This document shows, piece by piece, positions 44,286 through 55,794 of a stretch of 64,000 nucleotides of DNA (positions are counted from its first letter, which is position 1; each line of letters opens with the position of its first letter). Under the pieces are notes generated by a model that was not told the DNA's origin, searched no databases, and saw only the letters and a list, made by a program, of their open reading frames with translations. The DNA lies in the NCBI RefSeq assembly GCF_013822795.1, contig NZ_PNLB01000010.1:1-64000 (forward strand), read 5' to 3'. A program made the position numbers and the translations under genes. This DNA comes from Phenylobacterium sp. Lineage in GTDB: Bacteria > Pseudomonadota > Alphaproteobacteria > Caulobacterales > Caulobacteraceae.

Positions 44286-46115
44286 TCAGACCTTGATCGG
44301 CGGCGCCAGGCGGATGTGCAGCTCCTTGAGCTGCTTCTCCAGCACTTCCGACGGCGCGTTCATCAGCAGGTCCTGGCCCTGCTGGTTCAGCGGGAAGGCG
44401 ATGACTTCGCGAATGGCGGTCTCGCCGGCCAGCAGCATGACGATCCGGTCGATGCCGGGCGCCAGGCCGCCGTGCGGCGGCGCGCCGTGACGGAAGGCGT
44501 TCAGCATGCCGCCGAACTCTTCCTCGACGACGTTGGAGCCGTAGCCGGCCAGTTCGAACGCCTTCACCATCACCTCGGGGAGGTGGTTCCGGATCGCGCC
44601 CGAGCACAGCTCATAGCCATTGCAGACGATGTCGTACTGGAACGCGCGGATGGTCAGCGGGTCCTGGTTCAGCAGCGCGTCCAGCCCGCCCTGCGGCATC
44701 GAGAACGGGTTGTGCGAGAAGTCGACCTTCTGCTCTTCCTCGCTCCACTCGAACATCGGGAAGTCGACGATCCAGCAGAACTTGAACTGGTCTTCGTCGA
44801 CCAGCTTCAGGTCCGTGCCCACCTTCGTCCGGGCGTTGCCCGCGAACTTCGCGAACACCTTGGGGTCGCCAGCCACGAAGAAGGCGGCGTCGCCCTGCCC
44901 CATGCCGATGCCGGTCATCAGCGCGGTGGTCGCGTCGGGACCCAGGTTCTTGGCGATCGGGCCGCCCCAGCCGCCCTGGTCTTCCGACCAGAAGATGTAG
45001 CCCAGGCCCGGCTGGCCCTCGCCCTGCGCCCAGCTGTTCATGCGGTCGCAGAACGCGCGGCTGCCGCCCTTCGGGGCCGGGATCGCCCAGACCGCGTTCT
45101 TGGCGTCTTCCAGAATGCGCGCGAACAGGCCGAACCCGCCCCCGCGGAAGCGCTCGGAGACGTCCTGCATGATGATCGGGTTGCGCAGGTCGGGCTTGTC
45201 AGTGCCGTAGCGGGCCATCGACTGCACATAGGTCAGGCGCTCGAAGCCCTGGTGCTCGATGGTCTTGCCGAAGTCGTCCTCGTAGGACATCGCCTGGTCG
45301 ATCGGCGAGACGCGCTTGCCGCCGCCGAACTCCACGAACACCCCGTGCATCACCGGCTCGATCGCCGCGAACACGTCCTCTTGGGTGACGAAGCTCATCT
45401 CGACGTCGAGCTGATAGAATTCCAGCGAACGGTCGGCGCGCAGGTCCTCATCGCGGAAGCACGGCGCGATCTGGAAGTAGCGGTCAAAGCCCGAAACCAT
45501 CAGCAGTTGCTTGAACTGCTGGGGCGCCTGCGGCAGCGCGTAGAACTTGGTCGGGTGCATCCGCGAGGGCACCAGGAAGTCGCGCGCGCCTTCCGGCGAC
45601 GAAGCCGTCAGGATCGGCGTCTGGTACTCCAGGAAGCCCTGGTCGATCATGCGGTTGCGGATCGAGTGGATGACCTTCGAGCGCAGCACGATGTTCCGGT
45701 GCAGCGTCTCGCGACGCAGGTCCAGATAGCGGTGCTTCAGGCGGATTTCTTCCGGATAATCCGGCTCGCCAAAGACCGGCAGCGGCAGCTCGGCCGCTTC
45801 CGACAGCACCTCGACGGTGCGCACGCGCACCTCGACCTCGCCGGTCGGCAGGTTGGCGTTCACGGTTTCCGGGCTGCGGGCCACGACCTCGCCGTCGATG
45901 CGGATGACGCTTTCGGCGCGCAGGCGCTCGATGACGTCAAAGCCCGGCGTCTCCGGGCTGATCACCAGCTGCGTCAGGCCGTAGTGGTCGCGCAGGTCGA
46001 TGAACACGAGACCGCCGTGGTCGCGTTTGCGGTGGATCCAGCCCGAAAGGCGGACGGTCTTGCCCGTGTCGGCGGCGCGAAGAGCGCCTGCGGTATGGGT
46101 GCGGTAGGCGTGCAT
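44286..46115 (-). CDS. aspS: aspartyl-tRNA synthetase
   Basis: [49 protein letters not shown]; class II motifs; [16 protein letters not shown]. Confidence 0.97.
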   Translation of the reverse strand: MHAYRTHTAGALRAADTGKTVRLSGWIHRKRDHGGLVFIDLRDHYGLTQLVISPETPGFDVIERLRAESVIRIDGEVVARSPETVNANLPTGEVEVRVRTVEVLSEAAELPLPVFGEPDYPEEIRLKHRYLDLRRETLHRNIVLRSKVIHSIRNRMIDQGFLEYQTPILTASSPEGARDFLVPSRMHPTKFYALPQAPQQFKQLLMVSGFDRYFQIAPCFRDEDLRADRSLEFYQLDVEMSFVTQEDVFAAIEPVMHGVFVEFGGGKRVSPIDQAMSYEDDFGKTIEHQGFERLTYVQSMARYGTDKPDLRNPIIMQDVSERFRGGGFGLFARILEDAKNAVWAIPAPKGGSRAFCDRMNSWAQGEGQPGLGYIFWSEDQGGWGGPIAKNLGPDATTALMTGIGMGQGDAAFFVAGDPKVFAKFAGNARTKVGTDLKLVDEDQFKFCWIVDFPMFEWSEEEQKVDFSHNPFSMPQGGLDALLNQDPLTIRAFQYDIVCNGYELCSGAIRNHLPEVMVKAFELAGYGSNVVEEEFGGMLNAFRHGAPPHGGLAPGIDRIVMLLAGETAIREVIAFPLNQQGQDLLMNAPSEVLEKQLKELHIRLAPPIKV

Positions 46116-46211
46116 GGGGGAGTCGCTAAGGCTCTGAAAATCGAGGGCGGAAGGGCGCATGTAGGGCCCCGAAAGTCAAGGAGCCGAGCCCATTCCCTCC
46201 CCTCGCTTCTC

Positions 46212-47540
46212 CTACTTCGCCGGGTCGACCAGGGCTTGGTAGACCAGCGTCCGCGTCAGCCCGCCCAGGTCCGGCCCGCCGGTGCCGCCATAGCGCTGGA
46301 TCATGCCGACGAAGACCACGTCGTTGGTCGGATCGACCCAGAACCAGGTGCCGGCCGCGCCGCCCCAGCTCATCGTGCCCTTGCCTTCCAGGGTGCCGGC
46401 CTTGCGCGGGTCGTTGACCACCATGAAATCGAGGCCGAACCCAACCGCCTCGTTGAACGACGACGTCGTCGAGCCGTTCGACGACACCAACGCCGCCTGC
46501 GGGATGACGTTGGTCCCCATCAACTCGACCGAGGCGGGCGACAGGATCCGCACGCCGTCCAACTCGCCGCCGTTGGCGATCATCTGCGCAAAGCGGGCGT
46601 AGTCGCGCGTGGTCGACACCAAGCCGCCGCCGCCCGATTCCAGCCGCGGCTTGTCGACGAAGTTCTGGATGGGCTGCCCCGCGAGGGTTTTGGCCTCTTC
46701 GATCTTCCCCGTCGTGGGATTGCCGATGTACGGCGTCGGCAACCGCGAGGCGTTGGCGGCGCCCGTGTAGAAGCCGGTCTCGTTCATCTTCAGCGGCTTG
46801 AAGAGGCGGCTCTCCAGGAAGTCGCCCAGGCTCTGGCCCGACAGCCGCTCGACCACCGCGCCCTGCAGGTCGACGGCGACCGAATAGCTCCACTGTTCGC
46901 CCGGTTGATACATCAACGGGATGGCCGCGACCTTGGTCGTCAGGGCCTTCAGGTCGGTCGAGCCCAAGACCCGCTGCTCACGGAACATGCGGTCCACAGG
47001 GTGCTTGTCGCCAAGGCCATAACCGAACCCGGCGGTGTGGCTCATCAGCTCGCGCATGGTCGGCGGGCGCTTCACCGGTTCGAGGATCGGCTGGCCGTTG
47101 GCGTCCACGCCCTTCCAGACCTTCAGGTCCTTCATTTCGGGCAGATAGGTCGTGATCGGATCGTCTAGCCGCCAGCGGCCTTCCTCGAACAGGATCATCA
47201 TCGCCACGCCGGTCACCGGCTTGGACATCGAATAGATGCGGAAGATGGCGTCGTTCTCGAGCGGCTTGCCGGTCTCGAGGTTCGCCTTGCCATGCGTGTT
47301 GAACGCGACGACCTGGCCATGCCGCGCCAACAGGGTCTGCACGCCGGCCACCCTGCCGTCGGCGACCGCCTTGGCCATCGCCACATCCAACCGCTGCAGC
47401 CGGGCGCTGTCGAAGCCGAGCGCCTCGGGGCTGGCGGCCGGGGCTAGCCCCGCAACGGGCTCCTTGGCCCAGGCGGCGGGCGCGAGCGCCCAGGTCAGCG
47501 AAACCGCGGCCAGAGCGCTCGCCAGCAGATGGCGCTTCAT
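46212..47540 (-). CDS. serine hydrolase, class C beta-lactamase family, exported
   Basis: Signal peptide MKRHLLASALAAVSLTWALAPAAWA; FRIYSMSKPVTGVAMM (SxxK); YSVAV (YxV-type). Confidence 0.92.
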   Translation of the reverse strand: MKRHLLASALAAVSLTWALAPAAWAKEPVAGLAPAASPEALGFDSARLQRLDVAMAKAVADGRVAGVQTLLARHGQVVAFNTHGKANLETGKPLENDAIFRIYSMSKPVTGVAMMILFEEGRWRLDDPITTYLPEMKDLKVWKGVDANGQPILEPVKRPPTMRELMSHTAGFGYGLGDKHPVDRMFREQRVLGSTDLKALTTKVAAIPLMYQPGEQWSYSVAVDLQGAVVERLSGQSLGDFLESRLFKPLKMNETGFYTGAANASRLPTPYIGNPTTGKIEEAKTLAGQPIQNFVDKPRLESGGGGLVSTTRDYARFAQMIANGGELDGVRILSPASVELMGTNVIPQAALVSSNGSTTSSFNEAVGFGLDFMVVNDPRKAGTLEGKGTMSWGGAAGTWFWVDPTNDVVFVGMIQRYGGTGGPDLGGLTRTLVYQALVDPAK

Positions 47541-47612
47541 GAAACTTCCCCTCCCGAACATCGGCCGGCGAAGCTTAGCGTTGCATCCGACACCTACAAG
47601 GTGTCGCCAAAG

Positions 47613-49862
47613 CTATTTCGGCTTGAAGCGCTTGCTGGTGGGGAAACCCTTTGGCGCCAGCTTGCCGGCTGCGGCGCGCCGCCCCAGCCATTCGCGCCAT
47701 TCACCCCAGACACGGGTGCGGCCGGCGGTGTCGATCCAGGTCGCGCCTTCCTCGGCGTTGAACACCACTGCATCGCGCAGTCCGCCCTCGCGGTAGGTCT
47801 GCAGCTTCACGCCCTTGCCGCGCGGCATCTCCGGCAGCTCCGACAGCGGGAAGATCAGGATCTTGCCGTTGTCGCCGACCACGCCGAAGTGGTCGCCGCT
47901 CACCGGCATCGCGAAGGCCGCGCCCTTGGCCCCGGCGTTCAGCACCTGCTTGCCGGCCCGGCGGAAGCTGATCGCCTCCTCCTCGGGCAGGATGAAGCCG
48001 TAGCCCTCCTTCGAGGCGATGACCCGCTTGGTCCCCGGCTTGTGGGGGAAGATGTCGATGATGTCGGTCTTGTCGTCGAGGTCCAGCATCAGCCGCAACG
48101 GCTCGCCGTGACCGCGCGCACCCGGCAGCTTGTCGCAACCGATGGTGAAGAACCTGCCGTCCGAGGCGAAGATCAGCAGCTTGTCGGTCGTCTCGGCGGC
48201 GACGATGAAGCCCAGCTTGTCGCCTTCCTTGAACTTCAGCTCCGAGGGGTCCTCGACCTTGCCTTTGGCGGCGCGGATCCAGCCGCGCTCGGACAGAATC
48301 ACGGTGATCGGCTCGCGCACGATCATCGCTTCCATGGCCGCCTCGGCGTCGACCACCGGGGCGGTGTCGAAGATCGAGCGACGCTTGCCCAGGTTGGTGT
48401 CGGGACCCAGGATCGCGCGCACGTCCTTCAGACCCACCCCGACCAGGCGCCATTGCGCCCGGTCCGAGGCCAGCATCTTCAGCAGCCCGTCGCGCTCCTC
48501 GGCCAGTTCGGCGTGCTCGCGCCGGAGCTCCATTTCCTCCAGCTTGGCCAGTTGGCGCAGGCGGGTGTTGAGGATGGCGTCAGCCTGGATGTCCGACAGC
48601 TCGAAGGCCTCGATCAGCCTGGCCTTGGGCTCGTCCTCATAGCGGACGATGCGGATCACCTCGTCCAGGTTCAGGAAGGCGATAACCAAGCCGTCCAGGA
48701 TGTGCAGACGCGCTTCGATCTTTTCCAGGCGGAAGCGCGCCCGGCGCACCACCACCTCCCGGCGGTGATCCAGGAACGACTGCAGCAGTTGGCGCAGGCC
48801 CATCACGCCCGGCGCGCCCTTGGCGTCCAGCACGTTCATATTGACCGGGAACCGGCTCTCCAGTGCCGAGAGCTTGAACAGGCTCTCCATCAGCACTTCG
48901 GGCTCGACGTTGCGGTTCTTGGGCTCCAGCACGAGGCGCACGTCCTCGGCGCTCTCGTCGCGCACGTCGCCCAGCAGCGGCGCCTTCTTGGTCTCGATCA
49001 GGTCGGCCAGCTGCTCGACCAGATCGGCCTTCTTCACCTGGTACGGAATCTCGGTGACGATGATCTGGTAGGTCCCGCGCCCGGTGTCTTCCTTCTCCCA
49101 GCGCGCCCGCACCCGCACCCCGCCACGACCGGTGGCGTAGGTCTCCAGCATGCTCTCGCGCGGCTCGACGATCACCCCGCCAGTGGGGAAGTCGGGGCCT
49201 TGGACGTGCTCCATCAGGCGCGCGGTATCGGCGTTCGGATCTTCCAGCAGCACCAGGCAGGCGTCGATCAACTCGGCGGCGTTGTGCGGCGGGATCGAGG
49301 TCGCCATGCCCACGGCGATGCCGCTCGAGCCGTTGGCCAGCAGGTTCGGGAACCCGGCCGGCAGCACCACGGGCTCCTCGTCTTCGCCGTCATAGGTCGG
49401 GCGGAAGTCGACCGCGTCCTCGTCGATGCCGTCCAGCAGCAGCTGCGCAGCCACGGTGAGCTTGCACTCGGTGTATCGCATGGCCGCGGCGTTATCGCCG
49501 TCGATGTTGCCGAAGTTCCCCTGGCCGTCGACCAGCGGATAGCGCTGGGCGAAGTCCTGGGCCAAGCGCACCAGGGCGTCATAGACCGCGGTGTCGCCGT
49601 GCGGGTGGTACTTACCGATCACATCGCCGACCACGCGGGCGCACTTCTTGGCCGTGGTGTTCGGGTCCAGCCGCAGCTGGCGCATGGCGTACATCAACCG
49701 CCGGTGGACCGGCTTCATCCCGTCGCGCACGTCGGGCAGCGCCCGGCCGGTGATGGTCGAGAGCGCATAGGCCAAGTACCGCCGAGACAGGGCCTCGGTC
49801 AGCGGCTCGTCGATGATGCGGTCGCCTTCGCCGTCGCCCGGCGGGGGAGTGTGCTTGGTCAT
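47613..49862 (-). CDS. parC: DNA topoisomerase IV subunit A
   Basis: [40 protein letters not shown]...[37 protein letters not shown]; GyrA/ParC catalytic Tyr region. Confidence 0.96.
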   Translation of the reverse strand: MTKHTPPPGDGEGDRIIDEPLTEALSRRYLAYALSTITGRALPDVRDGMKPVHRRLMYAMRQLRLDPNTTAKKCARVVGDVIGKYHPHGDTAVYDALVRLAQDFAQRYPLVDGQGNFGNIDGDNAAAMRYTECKLTVAAQLLLDGIDEDAVDFRPTYDGEDEEPVVLPAGFPNLLANGSSGIAVGMATSIPPHNAAELIDACLVLLEDPNADTARLMEHVQGPDFPTGGVIVEPRESMLETYATGRGGVRVRARWEKEDTGRGTYQIIVTEIPYQVKKADLVEQLADLIETKKAPLLGDVRDESAEDVRLVLEPKNRNVEPEVLMESLFKLSALESRFPVNMNVLDAKGAPGVMGLRQLLQSFLDHRREVVVRRARFRLEKIEARLHILDGLVIAFLNLDEVIRIVRYEDEPKARLIEAFELSDIQADAILNTRLRQLAKLEEMELRREHAELAEERDGLLKMLASDRAQWRLVGVGLKDVRAILGPDTNLGKRRSIFDTAPVVDAEAAMEAMIVREPITVILSERGWIRAAKGKVEDPSELKFKEGDKLGFIVAAETTDKLLIFASDGRFFTIGCDKLPGARGHGEPLRLMLDLDDKTDIIDIFPHKPGTKRVIASKEGYGFILPEEEAISFRRAGKQVLNAGAKGAAFAMPVSGDHFGVVGDNGKILIFPLSELPEMPRGKGVKLQTYREGGLRDAVVFNAEEGATWIDTAGRTRVWGEWREWLGRRAAAGKLAPKGFPTSKRFKPK

Positions 49863-49935
49863 GATCGAATCAAACTCGCAGTTCAGTCCCGTTCTAACGG
49901 GCGACGCCGCGGAAGTCGCCGCGGCGGATTGAGGG

Positions 49936-50667
49936 CTAGAGCCGCTGGGCCTCCAACAGCCGCTCGACCAGCCACACACGGGCCGGCGGCAGCGGCTTGT
50001 TGACGGGGCCGAAGACGAACAGCTCCAGGAAGTGCGCGGTCAGGTCCAGGCCCGCCTTGACGTCTCCAGCCGCCAGCCCGGTCTGGGCCGACAGCATGAA
50101 CGGCGGCAGCGCCAGCAGCCGGTCCTTGTAAGGCTCGCCGGCGTTGCGGCTCACCGCCCGCCCCGTCCGGGGACTGACATAGATCAGGTCGTCGACCGAC
50201 CCGGTCGCCGCGCACTTGGACAGGTCCATGCCAAAGCCCAGGTCCTGCAGCAGCCCCGCCTCGAAGCGCACGAACACCGCCGGCCAGATCTCGGGCGCCA
50301 TCAGCGCCGCGGTCAGCGCCTCGAAGGCCAGAAACACCCCCGGATGCGGCTCACGCTCGGGCAGCGCGGCGGCCGCCACCGCCGCGGCGGCGGCCAGGCC
50401 GGCCAGCGCCATGCGGTCGTCGAACAGCGCCGAGGGCCCCTCGCCCACCGGCTCCAGCTGCGCCGAGCCAAGCTGGTCCGAAACCCGCGCACGGTAGTGG
50501 ACGATGGTCCGCGCCCCGGCCTGCAGGAACGGCTTCATCCGCCGCGAGGCCCCGCCCGCGACATGGGCGGCGTACTTTCCGTGCCGCGCGGTCAGCAGTT
50601 CCACGATCGCCCCGGTCTCCCCGTGGGCGCGAGCCGACAGCACGTAGGCGTCGTCTTCGAATTCCAT
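49936..50667 (-). CDS. recO: DNA repair protein RecO
   Basis: MEFEDDAYVLSARAHGETGAIVELLTARHGKYAAHVAGGASRRMKPFLQAG; adjacent to era. Confidence 0.94.
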   Translation of the reverse strand: MEFEDDAYVLSARAHGETGAIVELLTARHGKYAAHVAGGASRRMKPFLQAGARTIVHYRARVSDQLGSAQLEPVGEGPSALFDDRMALAGLAAAAAVAAAALPEREPHPGVFLAFEALTAALMAPEIWPAVFVRFEAGLLQDLGFGMDLSKCAATGSVDDLIYVSPRTGRAVSRNAGEPYKDRLLALPPFMLSAQTGLAAGDVKAGLDLTAHFLELFVFGPVNKPLPPARVWLVERLLEAQRL

Positions 50668-50707
50668 CAACCGCGAGCCGTCGGGATCATCACGCCAACC
50701 TAGGGCG

Positions 50708-51643
50708 CTAGACGTCGAAATCCAGGCCCACGTCGCCATAGAACTCGCGCTTGTCGGCCCAGCGCTCGTCCACCTTCACGTGCAGGAACAGATGCACCGG
50801 GCGATCGAACAGCTCGATCAGCTCCTCGCGCGACTTCTGGCCGATCCACTTCAGGGTCTGACCGTTCTTGCCCAGCACGATCGGCCGCTGACTTTCGCGC
50901 TCCACATAGATCGACTGCTCGATGCGCACCGAACCGTCCTTGCGCTCCTGGAACGCGGTGGTCTCCACCGCCGCCGCATAGGGCAGCTCCTCGTGCACCC
51001 GCAGGAACAGCTTCTCGCGGGTGATCTCCGCGGCCAGCAGCCGCGCGGGCAGATCGGCGGTCTGGTCCTCGGGATAGAGCCACGGCCCTTCCGGCATCAG
51101 CTCGGCCAACCGCGTCTTCAGGTCATCGACGCCCTGGCCATCGGCGGCCGAGATCATGAAGACCTCGGAGTAGACCCCCGCGTCGTACAGCCCCTGGACC
51201 AGCGCCAGCAGACGCTCGCGCTTGACGCCGTCGATCTTGTTGAGCGCCAGGATCACCTTCTTGCCCGAGGTCTTCAGCCCCTCGACGATCATCTGGACGT
51301 CGGCGGCCGAGCGTTTGTCGGCGGATTTGGCGCCCGGTTCGGCGGCGGCCAGCTCGGCCTGCACGTCCACCAGATGCACGGTTACATCAGCCTCGTCGGC
51401 TCCGCCCCAGGCAGAGCGCACCATCGCCCGGTCCAGTCGGCGGCGCGGCGAGAAAATGCCGGGGGTGTCGACCAGCACGATCTGCGACTCGCCTTCCATG
51501 GCGACGCCGCGCACCGGGAAGCGGGTGGTCTGGACCTTCTGGGTCACGATCGTGACCTTCGCCCCGACCAGTCGGTTGGTCAGGGTCGATTTGCCCGCAT
51601 TCGGGGCTCCAATAATCGCGGCGAAGCCGGCGCGGGTGGTCAT
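50708..51643 (-). CDS. era: GTPase Era
   Basis: GAPNAGKSTLTNRLVGAKVTIVTQKVQTTR; VDTPGI; C-terminal KH domain. Confidence 0.96.
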   Translation of the reverse strand: MTTRAGFAAIIGAPNAGKSTLTNRLVGAKVTIVTQKVQTTRFPVRGVAMEGESQIVLVDTPGIFSPRRRLDRAMVRSAWGGADEADVTVHLVDVQAELAAAEPGAKSADKRSAADVQMIVEGLKTSGKKVILALNKIDGVKRERLLALVQGLYDAGVYSEVFMISAADGQGVDDLKTRLAELMPEGPWLYPEDQTADLPARLLAAEITREKLFLRVHEELPYAAAVETTAFQERKDGSVRIEQSIYVERESQRPIVLGKNGQTLKWIGQKSREELIELFDRPVHLFLHVKVDERWADKREFYGDVGLDFDV

Positions 51644-52338
51644 TGAGGTCCTTCGCGTTTGAGCAACATCACCGTGGCCGCGGCCTTTTCGGCCTCCTGA
51701 CGGGAACGGCCTTCGGCAAGTTCAGGTTCATAATCGCCCACGGTCACCGAAACGGTGAACGAGGGAGCGTGGTCGGGGCCTTCGCGTCCGACCACCTTGT
51801 AAAGCGGCAGCGGCATGCCGCGGCCCTGGGCCCATTCCTGCAGCTGGGTCTTCGGATCCTTGATCTGCGGTTCGTCCAGGCGCGCGAACTCCTCGGCCCA
51901 GAACTCCAGGAAGAAGGCCCGAGCCGCTTCCAGCCCGTCGTCGATGTAGATCGCCCCGATCAGCGCCTCGCAGGCATCGCCCAGCACGGTGTCCTTGTCG
52001 CGCGCGCCGATCTTGCTGGCGCTGGCCGCCATGCGCAGGGCGTTCGGCAGGCCGATCCGCCGGGCGACGCGGGCGCAGGCATGGTAGTTGACGAGCCCGG
52101 CCATCAGCCGGCTCATCTCCCCTTCCCGCGCCTCAGAGTTCAGCGCCATCAGCCGCTCGGCCGCGAGCAGGTTCAGTACCCGGTCGCCCAGGAACTCCAG
52201 CCGCTCGTAGTGGCGCACCTTGAGCGCGCCGTCTCCAACGCTGGCGTGCGTCAGCGCGCGCTCCAGAAGCTCGCGGTCATGGAATACGTGGCCGATGCGG
52301 CCCTCGAGTTCGGCGACCGCGGCTTCTCGCCTGTTCAT
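51640..52338 (-). CDS. rnc: ribonuclease III
   Basis: ERLEFLGDRVLNLLAAE signature; DTVLGDACEALIGAIYIDDG; dsRBD at C-terminus. Confidence 0.95.
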   Translation of the reverse strand: MNRREAAVAELEGRIGHVFHDRELLERALTHASVGDGALKVRHYERLEFLGDRVLNLLAAERLMALNSEAREGEMSRLMAGLVNYHACARVARRIGLPNALRMAASASKIGARDKDTVLGDACEALIGAIYIDDGLEAARAFFLEFWAEEFARLDEPQIKDPKTQLQEWAQGRGMPLPLYKVVGREGPDHAPSFTVSVTVGDYEPELAEGRSRQEAEKAAATVMLLKREGPQ

Positions 52339-53108
52339 TGGAGGATATTGAAGAACCGGCTGGGCCGCGCGTTCAGCACCCACGTCCAGGGCTTGAACAG
52401 CGACGCCCCGGGGTTCCACGACAACAGGATGATCCGCGCCTTGCCGACCAGGTTCTCGGCCGGAACGAAGCCCACCCCGATCTCGGCCGGCACGCGGCTG
52501 TCGAGCGAGTTGTCGCGGTTGTCGCCCATGAAGAAGAAGTGGCCTTCCGGCACCACGAAGGTCGGGGTGTTGTCGACGTCGCCGTCGGGGCCGAAGTCAT
52601 AGGTCGTGAAGGTCCGGCCGCCCGGTAGGGTTTCCTGGAAGCGCTGGACGTTGCGGGTGAAGCCGTAGCCGGAGTCGATCATCACCGGCGGCAGTTCCTT
52701 ATCGACGACTTCCTTGCCGTTGATCCACAACCGCCCCTGGCGCATCTGCACCCGGTCGCCCGGCAGGCCAATCAGTCGCTTGATGTAGTCGGTGCGCCCG
52801 TCGCGCGGCAGCTTGAAGACGATGATGTCGCCGCGCTCAGGCGCGCGCTCCATGATCCGGCCCTTGAACAGCGGCGGGCTGAACGGGATCGAGTGGCGCG
52901 AATAGCCGTAGGAGTACTTCGAGACGATGATGTAGTCGCCTTCCAGCAGGGTCGGCTCCATCGAGGCCGACGGAATCGTGAACGGCTGGAAGAACAAGAC
53001 CCGCAGGAACAGCGCGATCAGCAGCGCGTAAGCCACGGTCTTCACGATCTCGACGAAATCGTTCACCCCGCTGGCTTTTTCAGAAGCGGTCTCTGCGCGG
53101 TCGGTCAT
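52335..53108 (-). CDS. lepB: signal peptidase I
   Basis: IPSASMEPTLLEGDYIIVSKYSYG; KRLIGLPGDRVQM; FFMGDNRDNSLDSR. Confidence 0.96.
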   Translation of the reverse strand: MTDRAETASEKASGVNDFVEIVKTVAYALLIALFLRVLFFQPFTIPSASMEPTLLEGDYIIVSKYSYGYSRHSIPFSPPLFKGRIMERAPERGDIIVFKLPRDGRTDYIKRLIGLPGDRVQMRQGRLWINGKEVVDKELPPVMIDSGYGFTRNVQRFQETLPGGRTFTTYDFGPDGDVDNTPTFVVPEGHFFFMGDNRDNSLDSRVPAEIGVGFVPAENLVGKARIILLSWNPGASLFKPWTWVLNARPSRFFNILQ

Positions 53109-53355
53109 CTTACATCCTTAGCCCGAAGCAGCGGACAGTTCGCCTAGCTAGACGTTGCATTGGCCTTGAGCAAGCGCGCGACGGAGGACTCTCCTCGTGG
53201 CGCGATACGGCCATTTTGCGGCCAACCCAAGCAAACTCCAGGCCAGCATTGGGCTTTCTTTCGCACGCGGCCTGCGACGAGATATCCAGGGCTTCTAGCG
53301 ACCACCCGCAACTTTCCTGCCTTGCCCCGCGCCGACCCGGGAGTATCACCACCTC

Positions 53356-54252
53356 ATGACTCGCCCAGGCCTGCCGCTGACCCACGTGCTGCTCGCTCTC
53401 GCCGTGGTGGCGGTGTGGGGCACCAACTTCGTGGTCATCCGCATCGGCCTCGACCACCTGCCGCCGCTGACCTTCGCGGTGCTGCGCTTCACCTTCGCCC
53501 TGCTGCCGGCGGTGTTCTTCCTGAAGAAGCCGGACGTGCCGTGGAAAAACCTCGCCGCCTACGGCGTCCTGATCGGCGCCGGCCAGTTCGGCCTGCTCTA
53601 CATCGCGATCAACGGGTTCATCTCCCCGGGCCTGGCTTCGCTGGTCGTCCAGACCCAGGTGTTCTTCACCATCGGCCTGGCCATGTGGTTGGCCAAGGAG
53701 CGCCTGCGCAGCTTCCAGATCGCCGCCCTGGCGCTGGCGGCCGTCGGGCTTCTGGTTATCGTCAGCCACAACACTGACGCCTCGGTGACGCCGATTGGCC
53801 TAGTCTTGGTCCTGGCCGCCGCGGCCAGCTGGGCCGGCGGCAACGCCTTCTCCCGAGCCGCCGGCCAGGTGAACATGCTCGCCTATGTGGTCTGGGCCAG
53901 CCTGTTCTCCGTCCCGCCCCTCCTCATCCTCGCCCTGGTCTTCGAAGGCCCTGCCGCCATGATCGAGGGCGTCCGCGCCGCCGACGCCGCCACCTGGGCC
54001 GCGGTGCTCTGGCAATCGGTGGGCAACACCTTGTTCGGTTACGCCGCCTGGGGCTGGCTGCTGTCGCGCCACCCGGCTGCGACCATCACCCCGATGGCCA
54101 TGCTGGTCCCGGTGTTCGGCATGGGCGCCTCAGCCGTGTTCCTCGGCGAGAGCCTGCCCGCGTGGAAGCTGATGGCCGCCGCCCTGGTGATGAGCGGCCT
54201 GGCGCTGAATATCTTCTGGCCGCGCCTGGAACGGCGCCTCGTGCGAGCTTAG
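53356..54252 (+). CDS. EamA family transporter (DMT superfamily)
   Basis: Two EamA repeats; VWGTNFVVIRIGLDHLPPLTFAVLRF. Confidence 0.92.
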   Translation: MTRPGLPLTHVLLALAVVAVWGTNFVVIRIGLDHLPPLTFAVLRFTFALLPAVFFLKKPDVPWKNLAAYGVLIGAGQFGLLYIAINGFISPGLASLVVQTQVFFTIGLAMWLAKERLRSFQIAALALAAVGLLVIVSHNTDASVTPIGLVLVLAAAASWAGGNAFSRAAGQVNMLAYVVWASLFSVPPLLILALVFEGPAAMIEGVRAADAATWAAVLWQSVGNTLFGYAAWGWLLSRHPAATITPMAMLVPVFGMGASAVFLGESLPAWKLMAAALVMSGLALNIFWPRLERRLVRA

Positions 54253-54275
54253 CTTTCCGGGCGAGGAGATCGCCC

Positions 54276-54638
54276 ATGCCCGAGCGCAAGACCGTCGACG
54301 CCTTCACCGCCCAGGTTCTGTCGGGCGATCATGTCGGCGCCATCCGCGATTGGTATCACGACGACACCTCGATGCAGGAAAATCAGGGTGCTCCCCGCGT
54401 CGGCCGCGATCTGCTGATGGACGGGGAAGCCCGCACCCTGGCCCGGATGGCCAGCGTCGGAACCGAGCTCCTCGCCCCGCCGCTCATCGACGGCGACACG
54501 GTCGTCATCCGCTGGCGCTTCACCTTCACCCCGCACGAGGGACCGGCCAAAGCCATGGAGGAAGTCGCCTGGCAGACCTGGCGCGGCGACAAGATCGCCC
54601 GCGAGACCTTCTTCTACGACCCGCGCCAGATGGCCTAG
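54276..54638 (+). CDS. nuclear transport factor 2/SnoaL-like protein
   Basis: TVDAFTAQVLSGDHVGAIRDWYHDDTSMQENQGAPRVGRDLLM...WQTWRGDKIARETFFYDP. Confidence 0.82.
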   Translation: MPERKTVDAFTAQVLSGDHVGAIRDWYHDDTSMQENQGAPRVGRDLLMDGEARTLARMASVGTELLAPPLIDGDTVVIRWRFTFTPHEGPAKAMEEVAWQTWRGDKIARETFFYDPRQMA

Positions 54639-54640
54639 GC

Positions 54641-55039
54641 CTACTCCGGCACAGCCTCGATGATCACGAAGGCCTGCGCATAGGGGTGGTCGTCGGTCAG
54701 CGACAGGTGGATCACCGCCTTGTGGCCAGGCGGCGTCATCTTCGCCAGCCGCTCGGCCGCGCCGCCGGTCAGCGCCATGGTCGGCTGGCCCGAACGCATA
54801 TTGACAACGCCCATGTCGCGCCAGAACACGCCCGCTCGCATGCCGGTGCCCAGCGCCTTGGCGCAGGCTTCCTTGGCCGCAAACCGCTTGGCGTAGCTCG
54901 AAGCGCGGTCCGGCTTGCGCTCCGAGCGCGTCCGCTCGATCTCGGTGAAGATGCGGTTCGTGAAGCGCTCGCCGAACCGCGCCAGCGTGTCGGAGACGCG
55001 GCGGATGTCGGACAGATCGGACCCGATGCCGATGATCAC
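54641..55039 (-). CDS. acpS: holo-[acyl-carrier-protein] synthase
   Basis: [35 protein letters not shown]...[18 protein letters not shown]. Confidence 0.95.
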   Translation of the reverse strand: MIIGIGSDLSDIRRVSDTLARFGERFTNRIFTEIERTRSERKPDRASSYAKRFAAKEACAKALGTGMRAGVFWRDMGVVNMRSGQPTMALTGGAAERLAKMTPPGHKAVIHLSLTDDHPYAQAFVIIEAVPE

Positions 55040-55794
55040 GCTGCTTTCCCCACCCGCGCTTCATCCATCAACGCGCGCATGCGGTGGATCGCCGGCGAGA
55101 GGCCTACGAAGATCGCCTCGCCGATCAGGAAGTGGCCGATGTTCAGCTCCATCACTTCCGGGATCGCCGCGATCGGCTTGACGGTCTCGTAGTCGATGCC
55201 ATGCCCGGCGTGCACTTCCAGGCCCAGGCGTCCCGCTTCCGCCGCAGCGGCCCGCAAGCCCTCCAGCAGGGCCGGCGCGTCCGGCGAGCGCTCACGGACG
55301 GCGTCGCAATAGGCCCCGGTATGGAACTCGACCACCTGCGCGCCCATGGCCTTGGCGGCGGCGGCCTGTGCGGGGTCAGCGTCGATGAAGCACGAGACCC
55401 GCACGCCGGCGGCGACCAGTTTGCTGACCACCGGAGCGATGTGGTTGTGACCGCCGACCACGTCGAGGCCGCCCTCGGTCGTGCGTTCCTCGCGCCGTTC
55501 AGGCACCAGGCACGCCGCATGCGGCAGGTGGGCCAGGGCGATGGCCTCCATCTCCTGCGTCACCGCCATCTCGAAATTGAGCGGCCGGCCGCGCTTGCGG
55601 GTGATCGCCGCCAGCGCCTCGATGTCGGCGTCGGAGATGTGGCGCCGGTCCTCGCGCAGGTGGGCGGTGATGCCGTCGGCCCCGGCGGCGATGGCCAGTT
55701 CGGCCGCGCGCACCGGATCGGGATAGCTGCTGCCACGGGCGTTCCGGATGGTCGCCACATGGTCGATGTTCACGCCCAGCCGCAGCTTGCTCAC
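55036..55794 (-). CDS. pdxJ: pyridoxine 5'-phosphate synthase
   Basis: (V)[45 protein letters not shown] start overlapping the pyrE stop. Confidence 0.95.
   Translation of the reverse strand: MSKLRLGVNIDHVATIRNARGSSYPDPVRAAELAIAAGADGITAHLREDRRHISDADIEALAAITRKRGRPLNFEMAVTQEMEAIALAHLPHAACLVPERREERTTEGGLDVVGGHNHIAPVVSKLVAAGVRVSCFIDADPAQAAAAKAMGAQVVEFHTGAYCDAVRERSPDAPALLEGLRAAAAEAGRLGLEVHAGHGIDYETVKPIAAIPEVMELNIGHFLIGEAIFVGLSPAIHRMRALMDEARVGKAA

Noticed and set aside
43279-44607. 442-aa minus-strand ORF with repetitive 'GxxEVG' pattern
   Set aside because: Mirror of the pentapeptide-repeat gene on the opposite strand; the periodicity derives from the true gene.
44124-47168. 1014-aa plus-strand ORF
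   Set aside because: Antisense to aspS and the serine hydrolase; low-complexity H/R/Q/L-rich translation typical of the antisense of GC-rich genes.
47529-50003. 824-aa plus-strand ORF
   Set aside because: Antisense to parC, which has clear catalytic motifs.
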